A stretch of DNA of 64,000 nucleotides, from positions 4,994,780 to 5,058,779 of the forward strand of contig NC_015663.1 in assembly GCF_000215745.1 (NCBI RefSeq). The letters run 5' to 3'. Each line of letters begins with the position of its first letter. The stretch's first letter is position 1. The notes beneath the pieces are model-generated. The model was not told where the DNA came from. It did not search any database and saw only the letters and a program-made list of their open reading frames with translations. The position numbers were made by a program, and so were the translations under genes. The stretch comes from Klebsiella aerogenes KCTC 2190. GTDB taxonomy: Bacteria; Pseudomonadota; Gammaproteobacteria; Enterobacterales; Enterobacteriaceae. Below, in pieces: positions 9,735-20,419 of this stretch.

Positions 9735-10257
9735 CAACTATTATTTTTACCGCCCCGAGTTTACGAGATTCTTCCTGCAAATGGCAGTATAAATTTAACC
9801 ACACAGATCTGTTAAGATGATATTTTTCATTTTCCCCGGCAGGATTTCATCCGTTAATAAGATTATTTGATGGATTCTTTCCCCATCCGGCATGATATTA
9901 CCACCGCAACAGTATGGATACATAACCACATGATTATAAAGAAAATAAAATAATCCGCATGTTTAATGCAAAAAAACAACTATAGAACAGTCAACTACAA
10001 AATATGATAGCCATCATTACCCACTTCGTTTATGGGTTCCAGAAAGATAACTCTGATTTCCGAAATTCCGTTTTGATTTAAGAATCATCCTAGCCGCAAT
10101 ATCATGATAGTTCGTGCTTTCAAGTATTCTGTTAACATTATTATGTTTCATCTTTATGAAAGCCACGATTCTATTATCCCTTAATTGTCCGCAGTCTGGC
10201 ATTTTATCATACCAATCACCCCAGGCTGATAATGTACAGCTTTGCTGAATTGCATGA

Positions 10258-10887
10258 TTAATATATATGCTTATGCAGATCGGCTCTGGTGAACGGTTTG
10301 TCAAATGGGCCGATCATGGTTGCAACTTCCCCCAGCAGCGATTGTGTTGGCGCTTTAGCCCCGGTGTTTAACAGCACGAGGGGAATGATTACCATGCTCA
10401 GCGCTCCTGCCCATGAGATCTGTGCAGTGCACGATGAATGCGTACGCCATTGCAACAGCAGAAAAATCAAACTCCCGCAGGCTCCGAGGATAAATCCACT
10501 CACCACTTCCGATACCGAATGTGCATGAATCATCAAACGGGAATAGCCAACTATGACAGCAAGGGCATAACCTACGAATACGGCGCTACAGCGGACGGAG
10601 AAAGGCGCCCGTGAGGTTAACAGCCATAAAAGGATTGGCCAAAAAGCGGTAGAAAGTGCGGTATGTCCGCTGAAACCGGTAAAATCGATTTCCCGTATGC
10701 CAACGCCCCAGCCCATAAATGCCAGTTTTGAAATGCACACGACAGTACCCGTAATGCCAAAAAGCAACGCCCATTGCCAGGCCAGCGTCCGGGATGCTTT
10801 ACGCAGCGCCAGCACCGCAAACAGCACCACTGCGCTAGGCAGCAGCACGGTACTATCGCCAAAAAAAGAGACTAATTGCCAGTTCAT
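10258..10887 (-). CDS. cpsACP: PAP2-family phosphatase CpsACP
   Basis: The 209-residue integral membrane protein of the PAP2 superfamily is the usual second gene of Klebsiella capsule loci, between galF and wzi. The phosphatase core motifs are GFSGHTALS near residue 73 and SRLMIHAHSVSEV near residue 115; the last acidic residue of the latter is Glu rather than the Asp of canonical PAP2 enzymes, and no clear KX6RP motif is present. Six or so hydrophobic segments are visible. A role in undecaprenyl pyrophosphate recycling is plausible but unproven. Confidence 0.9.
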   Translation of the reverse strand: MNWQLVSFFGDSTVLLPSAVVLFAVLALRKASRTLAWQWALLFGITGTVVCISKLAFMGWGVGIREIDFTGFSGHTALSTAFWPILLWLLTSRAPFSVRCSAVFVGYALAVIVGYSRLMIHAHSVSEVVSGFILGACGSLIFLLLQWRTHSSCTAQISWAGALSMVIIPLVLLNTGAKAPTQSLLGEVATMIGPFDKPFTRADLHKHIY

Positions 10888-11335
10888 TTACGCTTCATCC
10901 TCTGACGATACATCCCTTTTTCCCTGTATCTTGTCCATAATCTCCCTATGGGCATATTCATCCATTAACATTACGTTTTTAAGCATGTATCACCGTTGTT
11001 TAATGGGTAAACATGATCTCAGTCAAGTTTTATTTCGCATCGCTAGCTTCTGTTACGTACATTACGTTAAGGAAGCTCACACTAAGCAACTATCAGCTAA
11101 GCATTATTCTGACTCATCTGACCAAATGCCCGGCTCACGCCGCGCCAATCATCGATAAGCCATCAAATCCACAGACCTGATAAGATTCAACTGAGATGAA
11201 AATCTCATTGCATTTACTGCACCGAATGACTAATAACCACGGTTTCATTTCAGTTGGATCTTGTTACGCTGGCGCGACACCAAACATCTTGCTGTTATCT
11301 GCACGCCAGCTCTCGCTCGAATTAAGCGCTCAGTT
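10888..11335. other. Intergenic region galF-cpsACP
   Basis: About 450 bases without a convincing gene. On the minus strand a stretch at 11098-11112 (TCAGAATAATGCTTA) loosely resembles an RcsAB box but has extra spacing. No terminator is evident after galF, so cpsACP may be co-transcribed with galF. Confidence 0.4.
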
Positions 11336-12226
11336 TCACGCCAGCAGCTTCTTGATGCTCTCGCGGAATTTGGTCCCTTCTTTATGGTTACGTAAGCCGT
11401 AACTCACAAAAGCCTGCATGTAACCCATTTTTTTGCCGCAGTCGTAGCTCTCACCGGTCATCAACATGGCATCGACAGACTGTTTCTTTGCCAGTGCCGC
11501 AATAGCGTCCGTTAATTGAATACGACCCCAGGCGCCAGGTTCAGTACGCTCGAGTTCTTCCCAGATATCAGCAGACAGCACATAACGCCCTACGGCCATC
11601 AAGTCAGAGTCGAGCGTTTGCGGCTCGTCTGGTTTTTCAATAAATTCAACAATACGGCCAATCTCTCCTTCCACTTTCAAGCCATCTTTGGTTTGAATGA
11701 CGGAATATTCTGAGAGATCGCCAGGCATTCGTTTGGCCAGAACCTGGCTGCGCCCGGTTTCATTGAAACGCGCGACCATTGCCGCCAGGTTGTAACGTAG
11801 CGGATCGGCGCTTGCGCCATCAAGAATGATATCCGGTAACACCACAACAAACGGATTATTGCCAACGGCCGGGCGCGCACAGAGGATAGAATGCCCCAGG
11901 CCCAGTTGCTGGCCCTGACGAACGTTCATTATCGTTACGCCTGGCGGACAAATCGCCTGAACTTCGGCTAATAGTTGACGCTTAACACGCTGCTCGAGTA
12001 GCGCTTCCAGCTCATAGGAGGTATCAAAATGGTTTTCTACAGCATTCTTAGATGAATGGGTGACCAGCACAATTTCTTTGATTCCGGCGGCGACAATCTC
12101 ATCGACGATATACTGAACCATCGGCTTATCAACGATTGGCAGCATCTCTTTCGGTATCGCTTTGGTGGCAGGCAACATATGCATCCCTAACCCTGCTACC
12201 GGAATAATTGCTTTCAAACTCACCAT
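11336..12226 (-). CDS. galF: GalF, UTP-glucose-1-phosphate uridylyltransferase-like protein
   Basis: GalF is a paralogue of GalU, reported to modulate UDP-glucose supply, and is the conserved 5' border of Klebsiella capsule and related enteric loci. The protein shows the nucleotidyltransferase signature [24 protein letters not shown]; the HM after GLG, where GalU has a more basic motif, marks GalF. The rest is highly similar to E. coli GalF ([15 protein letters not shown], AYGxI replaced by [11 protein letters not shown]). I chose the ATG at 12224-12226 (MVSLKAIIP) because AGGTGG lies 8 bases upstream; an in-frame ATG at 12238 has the same AGGTGG abutting it, too close to serve. Confidence 0.96.
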   Translation of the reverse strand: MVSLKAIIPVAGLGMHMLPATKAIPKEMLPIVDKPMVQYIVDEIVAAGIKEIVLVTHSSKNAVENHFDTSYELEALLEQRVKRQLLAEVQAICPPGVTIMNVRQGQQLGLGHSILCARPAVGNNPFVVVLPDIILDGASADPLRYNLAAMVARFNETGRSQVLAKRMPGDLSEYSVIQTKDGLKVEGEIGRIVEFIEKPDEPQTLDSDLMAVGRYVLSADIWEELERTEPGAWGRIQLTDAIAALAKKQSVDAMLMTGESYDCGKKMGYMQAFVSYGLRNHKEGTKFRESIKKLLA

Positions 12227-13074
12227 TATTTCATCCACCTATATGGTTATAAACTTTCGAATTTTTGTCAGAACGTTGATGTCACTGGCATTTGTTTGTG
12301 ATGGTACAGCATCGTGTCGCGCACGACTTTAACCAAAATCCTAAATTACTCTCTTAGTCCAAGAATACACGCAAAAAATGCTAGCTGACAGGTCGCTTTA
12401 AGAAAATTCTCACGCGTTTGTCCTGGTCAATCGGCCTTCGAATAAACAGAGCAAGAAAAACGCTTAATCCATTGTTATTAAATAATAATAATTGATCAAT
12501 GTTCCTGGCGATAAGCTACTTACTTTGCAGATTTAACACCTTCTTTCTTAAAAATCACCGTGGTAAGCCACTACAGAAAAAGTCAAATCCCATGCGAACG
12601 AGCAATTTGGCGATAGCAATCAGCAAAATCGTCTAAACTTTGGACAAAAGCTTCGCTAACTAACCTTCTTACCCGTGGATTAACCCCTTGACCATCGCTG
12701 ATACTGCTGATTTTATGCAACATTGAGCCACGTTAAGGGTCTTATTAAACGCAGGTCCTGACAAGCTACGGAATTCAGTAGGAATATTCCCCTTAATAAC
12801 ATTTTGGTGAAAAATACGACAATATTTTGACTTTACCCGCTGTTAATAATCCCTCCTTATCCCTCTATTACCGCACAGTAATTACAGGGATTTCTAATTA
12901 ATTCCAAATCAGCCCAGATCGATCTTAAACACCCGATATTTAGCGGTGGTTAATTACGTTACCGCTTTCGTTTGATATGCCAGATTGGTGCGCGTTGCCG
13001 CGATAAATCGTTGCATTTTACCTGGCGCTTATCCATGATCGATAGATCATACGATTATGTTGTAAAGGTTCTAA
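12227..13074. other. Divergent intergenic region galF / yegH
   Basis: About 840 bases separate the divergent galF and yegH. It should hold the main capsule promoter. The one recognisable element is an RcsAB-box-like site at 12779-12792. The remainder is AT-rich with no frame of note and no RNA gene that I recognise. Confidence 0.5.
12779..12792 (-). promoter_or_regulatory. RcsAB-box-like site upstream of galF
   Basis: Read on the minus strand, GGGGAATATTCCTA matches the RcsAB consensus TAAGAATATTCCTA at the last eleven positions. RcsA-RcsB is known to activate capsule transcription at the galF promoter of Klebsiella. The site is about 550 bases upstream of the galF start, which would imply a long leader; assignment is by motif only. 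Confidence 0.5.
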
Positions 13075-14667
13075 GTGATTATGGAATGGATTGCCGATCC
13101 CTCGATCTGGGCTGGTCTCATTACACTGGTGGTTATCGAACTGGTTCTGGGGATAGATAACCTGGTATTTATTGCGATCCTTGCTGAAAAGCTTCCCCCG
13201 GCACAGCGCGATCGCGCTCGCGTTACCGGCCTGCTATTGGCAATGGTGATGCGTCTGGTACTGCTGGCGTCAATTTCCTGGTTAGTCACCCTCACGACAC
13301 CGCTCTTCAACTGGCATGACTTAAGCTTCAGCGCCCGCGATTTGATCATGTTATTTGGTGGACTGTTCCTGCTGTTTAAAGCAACCGTTGAGCTTAATGA
13401 GCGGCTGGAAGGAAAAGACAGTAATAACCCCACACAGCGTAAAGGCGCGAAGTTCTGGGGCGTGGTGGCGCAAATAGTCGTACTTGATGCTATTTTCTCG
13501 CTGGATTCGGTCATTACCGCCGTGGGTATGGTTGATCACCTGGCGGTGATGATGGCAGCGGTCATCATTGCCATTACGCTGATGCTGATGGCCAGCAAAG
13601 CTCTCACACGCTTTGTCAACAGCCACCCTACGATCGTCATTCTGTGCCTGAGTTTCCTGCTGATGATCGGTTTTAGCCTGATTGCCGAAGGATTTGGCTT
13701 CCCAATCCCGAAAGGCTATCTGTATGCCGCCATCGGTTTCTCGGTGATGATCGAATCGTTCAACCAGTTGGCCATCTTCAATCGCCGCCGTTTCCTCTCG
13801 GCCAATCTGACCATGCGACAGCGGACGACCGAAGCGGTGATGAATCTGCTAAGCGGGCGCAAAGAGAATGCTGAGCTTGATACCGAGACGGCAACCATGG
13901 TCGCCGACCAGGGCGAAAGTCCGTTGTTTAATCCGCAGGAACGCTTAATGATTGAGCGCGTACTGAATCTGAATCAACGTACCGTCAGCAGCATTATGAC
14001 TTCACGTCATGATATTGAGCACATCGACTTAAGCGCGCCTGAAGAGGAAGTTCGCGCGCTGCTGGAGAAAAACCAGCATACCCGTATTGTCGTCACCGGC
14101 GGCAACGATAACGAAGATCTGTTGGGGGTTGTTCATGTTATCGACCTGCTACAACAGTCATTACGCAATGAGCCACTGGATTTACACGTTCTGCTACGCC
14201 AACCGCTTATTTTTCCAGAAACCTTGCCGTTGCTCCCGGCGCTGGAGCAGTTTCGCCAGGCGCGGACGCACTTTGCTTTTGTGGTTGACGAATTTGGCTC
14301 CGTTGAAGGCCTGGTAACCATCAGCGATGTTATGGAAACCATTGCGGGTAATCTGCCTAATGAAGTCGAGGAGATCGATGCTCGTCATGACATTCACAAA
14401 AACGCCGATGGCAGCTGGACCGCTAACGGCCATATGCCGCTGGAAGATCTGGTTCAGTACGTTCCGCTGCCGTTGGATGATAAACGTGAATATCACACAA
14501 TAGCCGGATTATTGATGGAATATTTGCAGCACATTCCTGCCGCTGGCGAAGAAGTGAAAATCGGCGGTTATACGCTGCGTACTCTGGAAGTGGAAAGCCA
14601 CAGGGTGCAGAAAGTACAGATTATCCCGCCGGTTGAAGTAGAAGATGAATTAGATTATGAAGTGTGA
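13075..14667 (+). CDS. yegH: TerC-family membrane protein with CBS domains, YegH
   Basis: The N-terminal half is a TerC-type membrane domain with about seven helices ([36 protein letters not shown]), the paired acidic motifs being typical of this metal-transport-associated family. It is followed by two CBS domains (about residues 300-420) and a CorC/HlyC-type C-terminal domain from about 440. The function in enteric bacteria is unknown. A GTG at 13075 is spaced 6 bases from AAAGG; the E. coli protein starts at the ATG equivalent to 13081 ([10 protein letters not shown]), so either start is possible. A strong hairpin follows the stop. Confidence 0.93.
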   Translation: MIMEWIADPSIWAGLITLVVIELVLGIDNLVFIAILAEKLPPAQRDRARVTGLLLAMVMRLVLLASISWLVTLTTPLFNWHDLSFSARDLIMLFGGLFLLFKATVELNERLEGKDSNNPTQRKGAKFWGVVAQIVVLDAIFSLDSVITAVGMVDHLAVMMAAVIIAITLMLMASKALTRFVNSHPTIVILCLSFLLMIGFSLIAEGFGFPIPKGYLYAAIGFSVMIESFNQLAIFNRRRFLSANLTMRQRTTEAVMNLLSGRKENAELDTETATMVADQGESPLFNPQERLMIERVLNLNQRTVSSIMTSRHDIEHIDLSAPEEEVRALLEKNQHTRIVVTGGNDNEDLLGVVHVIDLLQQSLRNEPLDLHVLLRQPLIFPETLPLLPALEQFRQARTHFAFVVDEFGSVEGLVTISDVMETIAGNLPNEVEEIDARHDIHKNADGSWTANGHMPLEDLVQYVPLPLDDKREYHTIAGLLMEYLQHIPAAGEEVKIGGYTLRTLEVESHRVQKVQIIPPVEVEDELDYEV

Positions 14668-14680
14668 ATGAAGTTGAGGG

Positions 14681-14713
14681 TTAAGCCGCCGCGAGTTGCT
14701 CGCGGCGGCTTAA
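14681..14713. terminator. Bidirectional terminator between yegH and asmA
   Basis: A perfect 15-bp stem, TTAAGCCGCCGCGAG with its complement, around a 3-base TTG loop, lies between the convergent yegH and asmA stops and has A/T-rich flanks on both sides. Confidence 0.85.
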
Positions 14714-14716
14714 TAA

Positions 14717-16564
14717 TTACAGCTTATCAAGCAGTTTCTTCACATCTTTGCCGTTCTGGCTATTACTGTTGCGTTCCGCCCACTCATTCAAACGCTGTCT
14801 GGCTTCATCCTGCAACTGCTTACGCAGGATCTGATCTACCTGTAGGCTATAGCTTAGCGACTGCCACTTGCCATAGATACGTAGCGGGATTGCCGTCTGC
14901 TTGAGACGATCAATAAGCTTGCTTTCGCCTTTCCAACCACCTAACACCCGCACGTTGAAATGCATGTCGCAATCCTCTGCTTGCAGATTCAGATTACCTT
15001 GCCCGGTCAACGCCATCATTGCCGACTGTCCCTGCAAGCCGTTAAGCGTGATTTGGCCATTATTCAGGGTCAAATCACTGCTTAATGCGTCGAGCTGGGT
15101 CGCGTTATCGAAGTTTTCCTGCGCCTGTACATTAGTGCTCCTCGCTACAGCCTGTTGTACTAACTGCTGGAAGTTGAGCCCTTCGGTACGCGTATCCTTC
15201 ATCTGCAGCTGTGCCTGTCCCTGCCAGTTGCGACGGAAGTCTTCTGCATCAATGCGCGGCCCCGAGAAATCACCTTTCAGAGATAATTTCCCCGTCAGGT
15301 TAATCGGGTAGTTAAACGCCTGCAAAATGGTACCGATTTCCACATTATCCAGTTGTGGCTGGAAAGCGGCATGCGAAGTGTTGCCTCTGACATCCAGCAT
15401 CCCAGGTAACGAGAGACGTCCCTCTCCCAGACTACCCTCCAGCTGTTTCACCGTCAGCAGCCCCTGCTGGTTAGTGATATCACTCTTCACCTGGCTGAAT
15501 CGCATACCACGCCACTGCACCTGGTCCGCCGACAGCGCCAGTTGGCCGTTAAAGCCAAGCAAACTATGATAATCCTGTTGAATATCGCTATCAGCAATCA
15601 CAGGGCGTAGCTGTCTCGGCTGGCTTTGTCCACGCTGATCGACATTCCCTTCATTAGCCGCCGCGCTTTGTGCAAGCAAACTATCCAGATTCAAGGTGGT
15701 CGCCTGCAGGTTTAGCGCCCAGTCAGGTTTATCCCCCAGCACAACGCTACCGCTGCCGGTAATTGCGCTGCCATTAGCAGTGAGATTGAGATTGTTGAAA
15801 TCGAGTTTTTTCGCTTCTTCGATCCAGCTGGCTTGCAGACTTCCCTGCCCGCTCAGGCCGTCCGGCGGCAACTCCGCCCCACGGACCTGCCAGTTGAGCT
15901 GCGAAAAATCCGCTTTCAAAGAGTGAGGGTAATCGCCGCCCTGAACCTGGGCGGTAAAGGACAACGTTAAGTCACGTTGATCGCGATTGACCCTGCCGGA
16001 GAAATCTACCGTCGCCAGATGGTTGTCATCCTGCTCCATCTGTAAGCGTATATCGCGCACGGTAACCTGTTCGCCATTTTCATGCTGGAAGAACAGGACG
16101 CTATCGGCCACCTGCAGTTTACGGACATCGTAGGACCATCCGCGATCTTGCGGCGCCTGCGGCAACGTATTGTCATGTGGCACCACCGGCGCGTTCTGGT
16201 TACGCACCGCTTCCGTTTTCGCGGTAAGCTGAATGACCGCGCCTTTCAACATCACCTGCTTCACCTGCAGTTGGTGAGAAAGTAGCGGCATCAGCGCAAC
16301 ATCCAGCCGCATGTTATCGGCACGCACCACCGGTTCGGAAGCGCCTGGCGCCGTCAGCGCCATACGACCGGAGAGAATACTCAGCTGCGGCCAAACATGC
16401 CAACGCAGCGGCCCGTCAAGCTTCAGTTGATAGCCGCTACGCTCCGCCACTTCCTGCACCATATAGTTGCGGAAGTCATTAGGGTTGACCAGCAGCACCA
16501 GCGCAGCGAGCCCCGCAACAATGACGGTCAACAAGATCATCAGCGTGGTCAGAATTCGTCTCAT
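14717..16564 (-). CDS. asmA: Outer-membrane assembly / lipid transfer protein AsmA
   Basis: The 615-residue protein has one N-terminal membrane helix (RILTTLMILLTVIVAGLAAL) and a long periplasmic region with the AsmA domain, the bridge-like fold of proteins implicated in phospholipid transport to the outer membrane. Length matches E. coli AsmA (617). The C-terminal AsmA_2 part includes LQMKDTRTEGLNF. It lies 27 bp after dcd on the same strand, so co-transcription with dcd is likely. Confidence 0.96.
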   Translation of the reverse strand: MRRILTTLMILLTVIVAGLAALVLLVNPNDFRNYMVQEVAERSGYQLKLDGPLRWHVWPQLSILSGRMALTAPGASEPVVRADNMRLDVALMPLLSHQLQVKQVMLKGAVIQLTAKTEAVRNQNAPVVPHDNTLPQAPQDRGWSYDVRKLQVADSVLFFQHENGEQVTVRDIRLQMEQDDNHLATVDFSGRVNRDQRDLTLSFTAQVQGGDYPHSLKADFSQLNWQVRGAELPPDGLSGQGSLQASWIEEAKKLDFNNLNLTANGSAITGSGSVVLGDKPDWALNLQATTLNLDSLLAQSAAANEGNVDQRGQSQPRQLRPVIADSDIQQDYHSLLGFNGQLALSADQVQWRGMRFSQVKSDITNQQGLLTVKQLEGSLGEGRLSLPGMLDVRGNTSHAAFQPQLDNVEIGTILQAFNYPINLTGKLSLKGDFSGPRIDAEDFRRNWQGQAQLQMKDTRTEGLNFQQLVQQAVARSTNVQAQENFDNATQLDALSSDLTLNNGQITLNGLQGQSAMMALTGQGNLNLQAEDCDMHFNVRVLGGWKGESKLIDRLKQTAIPLRIYGKWQSLSYSLQVDQILRKQLQDEARQRLNEWAERNSNSQNGKDVKKLLDKL

Positions 16565-16591
16565 GGCATCCTCGATAAGCCGCTAACTTTA

Positions 16592-17173
16592 TCAATCCTT
16601 GTCGATTCGACTCGCTACCGCGCCCTGCTGGTCGCGATATTTGGCATCTTCACGGCGGTTATATGGCCGCGCCGCCGGGCCCGAAAGCGGCTCAAAGCTC
16701 AGCGCGCCAATGGGCATTCCCGGGCGCAACGCCAACGGCAGCTTGCCGGAATTATAGAATTCCAGCACGATGCAGCCAGACCAGCCCGGATCAATACGGT
16801 GCGCAGTGACGTGTACCATCAGCCCCAGGCGCGCCAGTGACGAACGGCCATCAAGCCAGCCGACGAGGTCAGCCGGAAGCGTTACTGACTCATAAGTCAC
16901 AGCCAGCGCTAATTCTCCAGGATGAAGATAGAAAGCCTCGCCTTCCGGCAGTACGATCTCTTCGCTCATTACCCGGTCCAGCGCCGCGCTCACTTCCGCC
17001 TTCGGGCCGCTCAGGTCAATAAACGGCGCCGTATGACCGCGGAAGGTACGGAATTTATTGCCTAAGCGAACGTCAACGGTGGCGCCGTTAATTCGATCCA
17101 CCGGCGGGCGCGGGCTGATTGCCAGGCGCCCTTCATCCAACCAGGCTTCTATATCTCGGTCACACAGACGCAT
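16592..17173 (-). CDS. dcd: dCTP deaminase
   Basis: Dcd deaminates dCTP to dUTP, the main source of dUMP for thymidylate synthesis. The 193-residue sequence is full length, with the trimer active-site stretch [29 protein letters not shown] containing the conserved Arg, Ser and Ala-His residues, and the GALSFEPL and AKYRDQQGA segments near the C-terminus. It is followed closely by asmA and preceded by udk, as in E. coli. Confidence 0.98.
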   Translation of the reverse strand: MRLCDRDIEAWLDEGRLAISPRPPVDRINGATVDVRLGNKFRTFRGHTAPFIDLSGPKAEVSAALDRVMSEEIVLPEGEAFYLHPGELALAVTYESVTLPADLVGWLDGRSSLARLGLMVHVTAHRIDPGWSGCIVLEFYNSGKLPLALRPGMPIGALSFEPLSGPAARPYNRREDAKYRDQQGAVASRIDKD

Positions 17174-17263
17174 GAGCTTTCTCCTTTAAGGCATCTAGCC
17201 CTTACGCTTTCCGGGAATAAGGGCAATTGGGATTCTCTTTGCACGTTACACAATTAGTACGTG

Positions 17264-17905
17264 TTATTCAAAGAACTGACTGATTTTGGCCTTCAGAATA
17301 TCGATGGCAATACGGTTTTTACCGCCGCGCGGGACAATGATGTCAGCATATTGCTTGGAAGGTTCAATAAATTGCAGGAACATTGGCCGCACCGTCTTCT
17401 GATACTGCGCCATCACCGAGTCCATGGAACGGCCACGCTCGTTAACATCACGCTTGATGCGGCGCATCAGACAGATATCCAGCGGGGTATCGACGAAAAT
17501 AGAGAAGTTTAATTCATTGCGCAGTCTGGCATCCGTCAACAGCAGGATCCCTTCGAGAATGATCACTTTCTTCGGTTGAATATGAATAGTTTCCGGCATA
17601 CGCGTATGTTCAACGTAGCTATACACGGGCAATTCAATTGGCTGGCCGCTTTTCAGCGTCTGTAAATGCTGGAACAGCAAGCTATGATCCATTGAGCTTG
17701 GATGGTCATAGTTGGTTTTTACACGCTCTTCCATCGACAGATGGCTTTGATCTTTGTAATAGCTGTCTTCTGGAATAACGCCAATATGCTCATCGCCAAC
17801 TTGTTCACGTAATTCACGATAAAGTGTGCTGGCGATAAGGCTTTTGCCCGAAGCCGATGCGCCGGCGATGCCTACAATGACGCACTGATGAGACGTATCA
17901 GTCAT
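17264..17905 (-). CDS. udk: Uridine/cytidine kinase
   Basis: Udk phosphorylates uridine and cytidine in pyrimidine salvage. The P-loop [11 protein letters not shown] is at residues 12-22, followed by DSYYKDQS and the nucleoside-binding segment NYDHPSSMD. The start chosen gives [12 protein letters not shown], which matches the known E. coli start and a 213-residue product; the open frame extends 22 codons further upstream without family similarity. Confidence 0.98.
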   Translation of the reverse strand: MTDTSHQCVIVGIAGASASGKSLIASTLYRELREQVGDEHIGVIPEDSYYKDQSHLSMEERVKTNYDHPSSMDHSLLFQHLQTLKSGQPIELPVYSYVEHTRMPETIHIQPKKVIILEGILLLTDARLRNELNFSIFVDTPLDICLMRRIKRDVNERGRSMDSVMAQYQKTVRPMFLQFIEPSKQYADIIVPRGGKNRIAIDILKAKISQFFE

Positions 17906-18019
17906 AAATTTTTGCGACCTGATTAACCTGGATGTAGATGGAGGGTGACGGTTGACCGTCAAACGCGGCAATTATAGGGATTTCAGGGCGGCGATACCAG
18001 TGATATGCGCCCTGTACGC

Positions 18020-18867
18020 CTATTCCTCGTCCGGCGCCCAGCCTTCGGTGTACCAGATATGCAACAAAGCATAGGAGCGCCAGGGTTGCCAGCGGCTGGC
18101 ATAACGCGCAATACGCGCAGGCGTCATTCCGGGAAAACGCTGTTTAATCAGATAGTCATCGGGCAGAAAAATATCTTTTGCCTGCCAACCGCGCAGCGCA
18201 TAGTAATTCGCCGTCCAGCGACCGATGCCCGGCAGACTCTGCAATTGTTTCATGCCGGTTGCCATATCAGCAGGCGCCGTCAACGGCAATTCTCCGCTCA
18301 ATGCCGCTTTGCCAAGGTGAATTAACGCTTCCGCGCGGCGAAGCGGCATCCCTAACGCCTTAAGCGCCAAAGGGTCGGCTTGCGCCAGTTTCTGCGGTAC
18401 GGGAAAATAACATAACCAGGCGCTTCGCTTAACGCTTCCCCATAGACCGCGGCCACTTTCGCCGTCAGCTTCGCCGCCATCGCTACGCTCACCAGTTGCC
18501 CCAATACCGCGCGCACCGCCTGTTCAAACGCATCCAGCGCCCCCGGCAAGCGAAGTCCTGGTCGCGGCTGCGCCAGTTTGCCTAAGGTTTGCGTGACCTC
18601 AAATGGATCGCATGCTAAATCAAACAGTTGCGCTACACGCGCCAGGCACTGGTCTGCTACCGGTAACAGCCCATGAGAAAGCGTAACCTGGAACCCCTGG
18701 CTGCGTTCATCCGGTTTAACGGTAATCAATCCACGATGCCCATCTAAACTGAAGCTGCGGGTATATTGATCTTCATGGAAGGTTTCAATTCCCGCCACCG
18801 CACGCGCGCTGAGAAACGCGAACATCCATTGCCAGTCATAGGGCGCTCTCCAGGATAATAATGTCAT
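18020..18867 (-). pseudogene. alkA: DNA-3-methyladenine glycosylase II AlkA, single-base frameshift
   Basis: AlkA excises alkylated bases. Two overlapping frames together cover the family: residues 1 to about 156 (start MTLLSWRAPYDWQWM, then RPGLRLPGALDAFEQAVRAVLGQ) and, in another frame, ALKALGMPLRRAEALIHL, LPGIGRWTANYYALRG (the helix-hairpin-helix), the catalytic Asp region FLPDDYLIKQRFPG and the end YTEGWAPDE. The shift occurs at 18397-18406: after VIFP the expected VPQKLAQADPLALK continues in the neighbouring frame, consistent with loss of one base in or next to the GGG at 18401-18403. Without the shift the protein would be about 282 residues, the normal length. A sequencing error in this short run is a real alternative. 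Confidence 0.88.
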
Positions 18868-19003
18868 GCACTCTCCTTATTAATCGCGACAAGCATAGAT
18901 GCTCTAAGCCTGCTGCGCCTTGCTTTTAAATTCCAGTTGTCGGCATGGCGGCAATCCGCTAAAGTCGCCCCCCTTCTTCACTGGCATGGGGATTTTTCAG
19001 GTC

Positions 19004-20356
19004 ATGTTTATTGGTTTTGACTATGGTACCGCCAACTGTTCGGTCGCCGTCATGCAGGATAATGCGCCACGGCTTTTAACGCTGGAAAACGGTAGCCCGC
19101 TGCTGCCATCAATGCTTTGCGCCCCGACGCGCGAAGCGGTCAGCGAATGGCTATACCGCCATCATAATGTCCCGGCCGACGGCGCAGAAAATCAGGCGCT
19201 ACTACGACGCGCCATTAATTATAACCGTGATGAAGATATCGAAGTCCTGGGCAACAGCGTCCAGTTCGGCCTCGCCTCATTGCATCAATACGTTGACGAT
19301 CCGGAAGAGGTCTACTTCGTTAAGTCGCCAAAATCGTTTCTTGGCGCCAATGGCCTGAAACCCCAGCAGGTCGCGTTATTTGAAGATCTGGTCTGCGCGA
19401 TGATGCTACATATCAAACAGCAGGCGCAGTCTCAGCTTAGTGAACAGATTACCCAGGCGGTTATTGGTCGACCAATTAACTTCCAGGGTCTTGGCGGCGA
19501 TGACGCTAACGCTCAGGCACAGGGTATTCTCGAACGCGCGGCGACGCGAGCAGGATTCAACGATGTCGTGTTTCAGTTTGAACCCGTTGCGGCGGGGTTA
19601 GATTTTGAAGCCACGCTCAATGATGAAAAACGCGTGCTTGTCGTCGATATCGGCGGCGGCACCACCGACTGCTCACTGCTGTTGATGGGGCCGCAATGGC
19701 GGCAGAAAGCCGACCGTCAGGATAGCCTGCTGGGCCACAGCGGCTGCCGTATCGGCGGTAACGATTTGGATATCGCCCTGGCCTTCAAATGCCTGATGCC
19801 GTTACTCGGCATGGGCGGTGAAACGGAAAAAGGCATTGCGCTGCCGGTACTGCCCTGGTGGAATGCGGTGGCGATTAACGACGTCCCGGCGCAGAGCGAT
19901 TTTTACAGCGCCGCCAACGGACGTATGCTCAATGACCTGCTGCGCGACGCTCGCGATGCCGACAAGGTCGCACTGCTGCTTAAAGTCTGGCGTCAGCGCC
20001 TGAGCTATCGCCTGGTACGCAGCGCGGAAGAGAGCAAAATCGCCCTTTCCGCTCAGCCGGATTTCAACGCCGAACTGCCGTTTATTAGCGATGAGCTGGC
20101 TACCACTATCAGCCAGCAGGGGCTGGAAGAGGCGCTCAATCAACCGCTGGCTCGCATCATGGAGCAGGTAAAGTTAGCGCTGGAAAGCAGCCATGAAACC
20201 CCGGACGTTATCTATCTCACCGGCGGTAGCGCACGATCGCCGTTAATTAAAAAGGCGCTGGCCGCACAGCTGCCGGGAATACCGATCGCCGGCGGCGATG
20301 ATTTTGGTTCCGTTACCGCCGGGCTTGCCCGCTGGGCGCAGGTGGTTTTTGCCTGA
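19004..20356 (+). CDS. yegD: Hsp70-family protein YegD
   Basis: YegD is an uncharacterised member of the actin-ATPase/Hsp70 superfamily. The 450-residue protein has phosphate-binding motif 1 (GFDYGTANCSVAV), connect and phosphate 2 (VLVVDIGGGTTDCSLL) and the adenosine motif (YLTGGSARSPLI), but no Hsp70 substrate-binding domain. The start at 19004 (MFIGFDYG) matches E. coli YegD; the open frame extends upstream to 18920 without similarity. It is divergent from alkA. Confidence 0.95.
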   Translation: MFIGFDYGTANCSVAVMQDNAPRLLTLENGSPLLPSMLCAPTREAVSEWLYRHHNVPADGAENQALLRRAINYNRDEDIEVLGNSVQFGLASLHQYVDDPEEVYFVKSPKSFLGANGLKPQQVALFEDLVCAMMLHIKQQAQSQLSEQITQAVIGRPINFQGLGGDDANAQAQGILERAATRAGFNDVVFQFEPVAAGLDFEATLNDEKRVLVVDIGGGTTDCSLLLMGPQWRQKADRQDSLLGHSGCRIGGNDLDIALAFKCLMPLLGMGGETEKGIALPVLPWWNAVAINDVPAQSDFYSAANGRMLNDLLRDARDADKVALLLKVWRQRLSYRLVRSAEESKIALSAQPDFNAELPFISDELATTISQQGLEEALNQPLARIMEQVKLALESSHETPDVIYLTGGSARSPLIKKALAAQLPGIPIAGGDDFGSVTAGLARWAQVVFA

Positions 20357-20419
20357 AACGCGAGCGCCATCCGGTAACCTGAGTTGACTTTGCCGCTTTT
20401 TCGTCCTAACTTGCAGGAT

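Larger units (their letters stand above)
9326..10257 (-). other. Long leader / promoter region upstream of wzi
   Basis: About 930 bases without a supported gene. It holds the JUMPStart/ops element (9642-9683), a perfect 14-bp palindrome (9721-9734), a small CCCACC-A-GGTGGG inverted repeat at 9353-9365 just before wzi, and an RcsAB-box-like stretch TAAGATTATTTGA at 9858-9870 on the plus strand. The part from about 9720 to 10010 is AT-rich, as expected for a silenced or transferred promoter region. A 95-codon frame at 10017-10304 is not convincing. Confidence 0.6.

Noticed and set aside
10017..10304. A 95-codon minus-strand frame between cpsACP and wzi
   Set aside because: It overlaps the 3' end of cpsACP out of frame, shows no recognisable family and its start has no supporting ribosome-binding site that I can see.
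11098..11112. Possible RcsAB box between galF and cpsACP
   Set aside because: It matches only about ten positions and has altered spacing, weaker than the site upstream of galF.
18352..18867. A separate 171-residue gene for the N-terminal half of alkA
   Set aside because: Its last 15 codons have no similarity, and the missing C-terminal half continues in the next frame, so it is one frameshifted gene.
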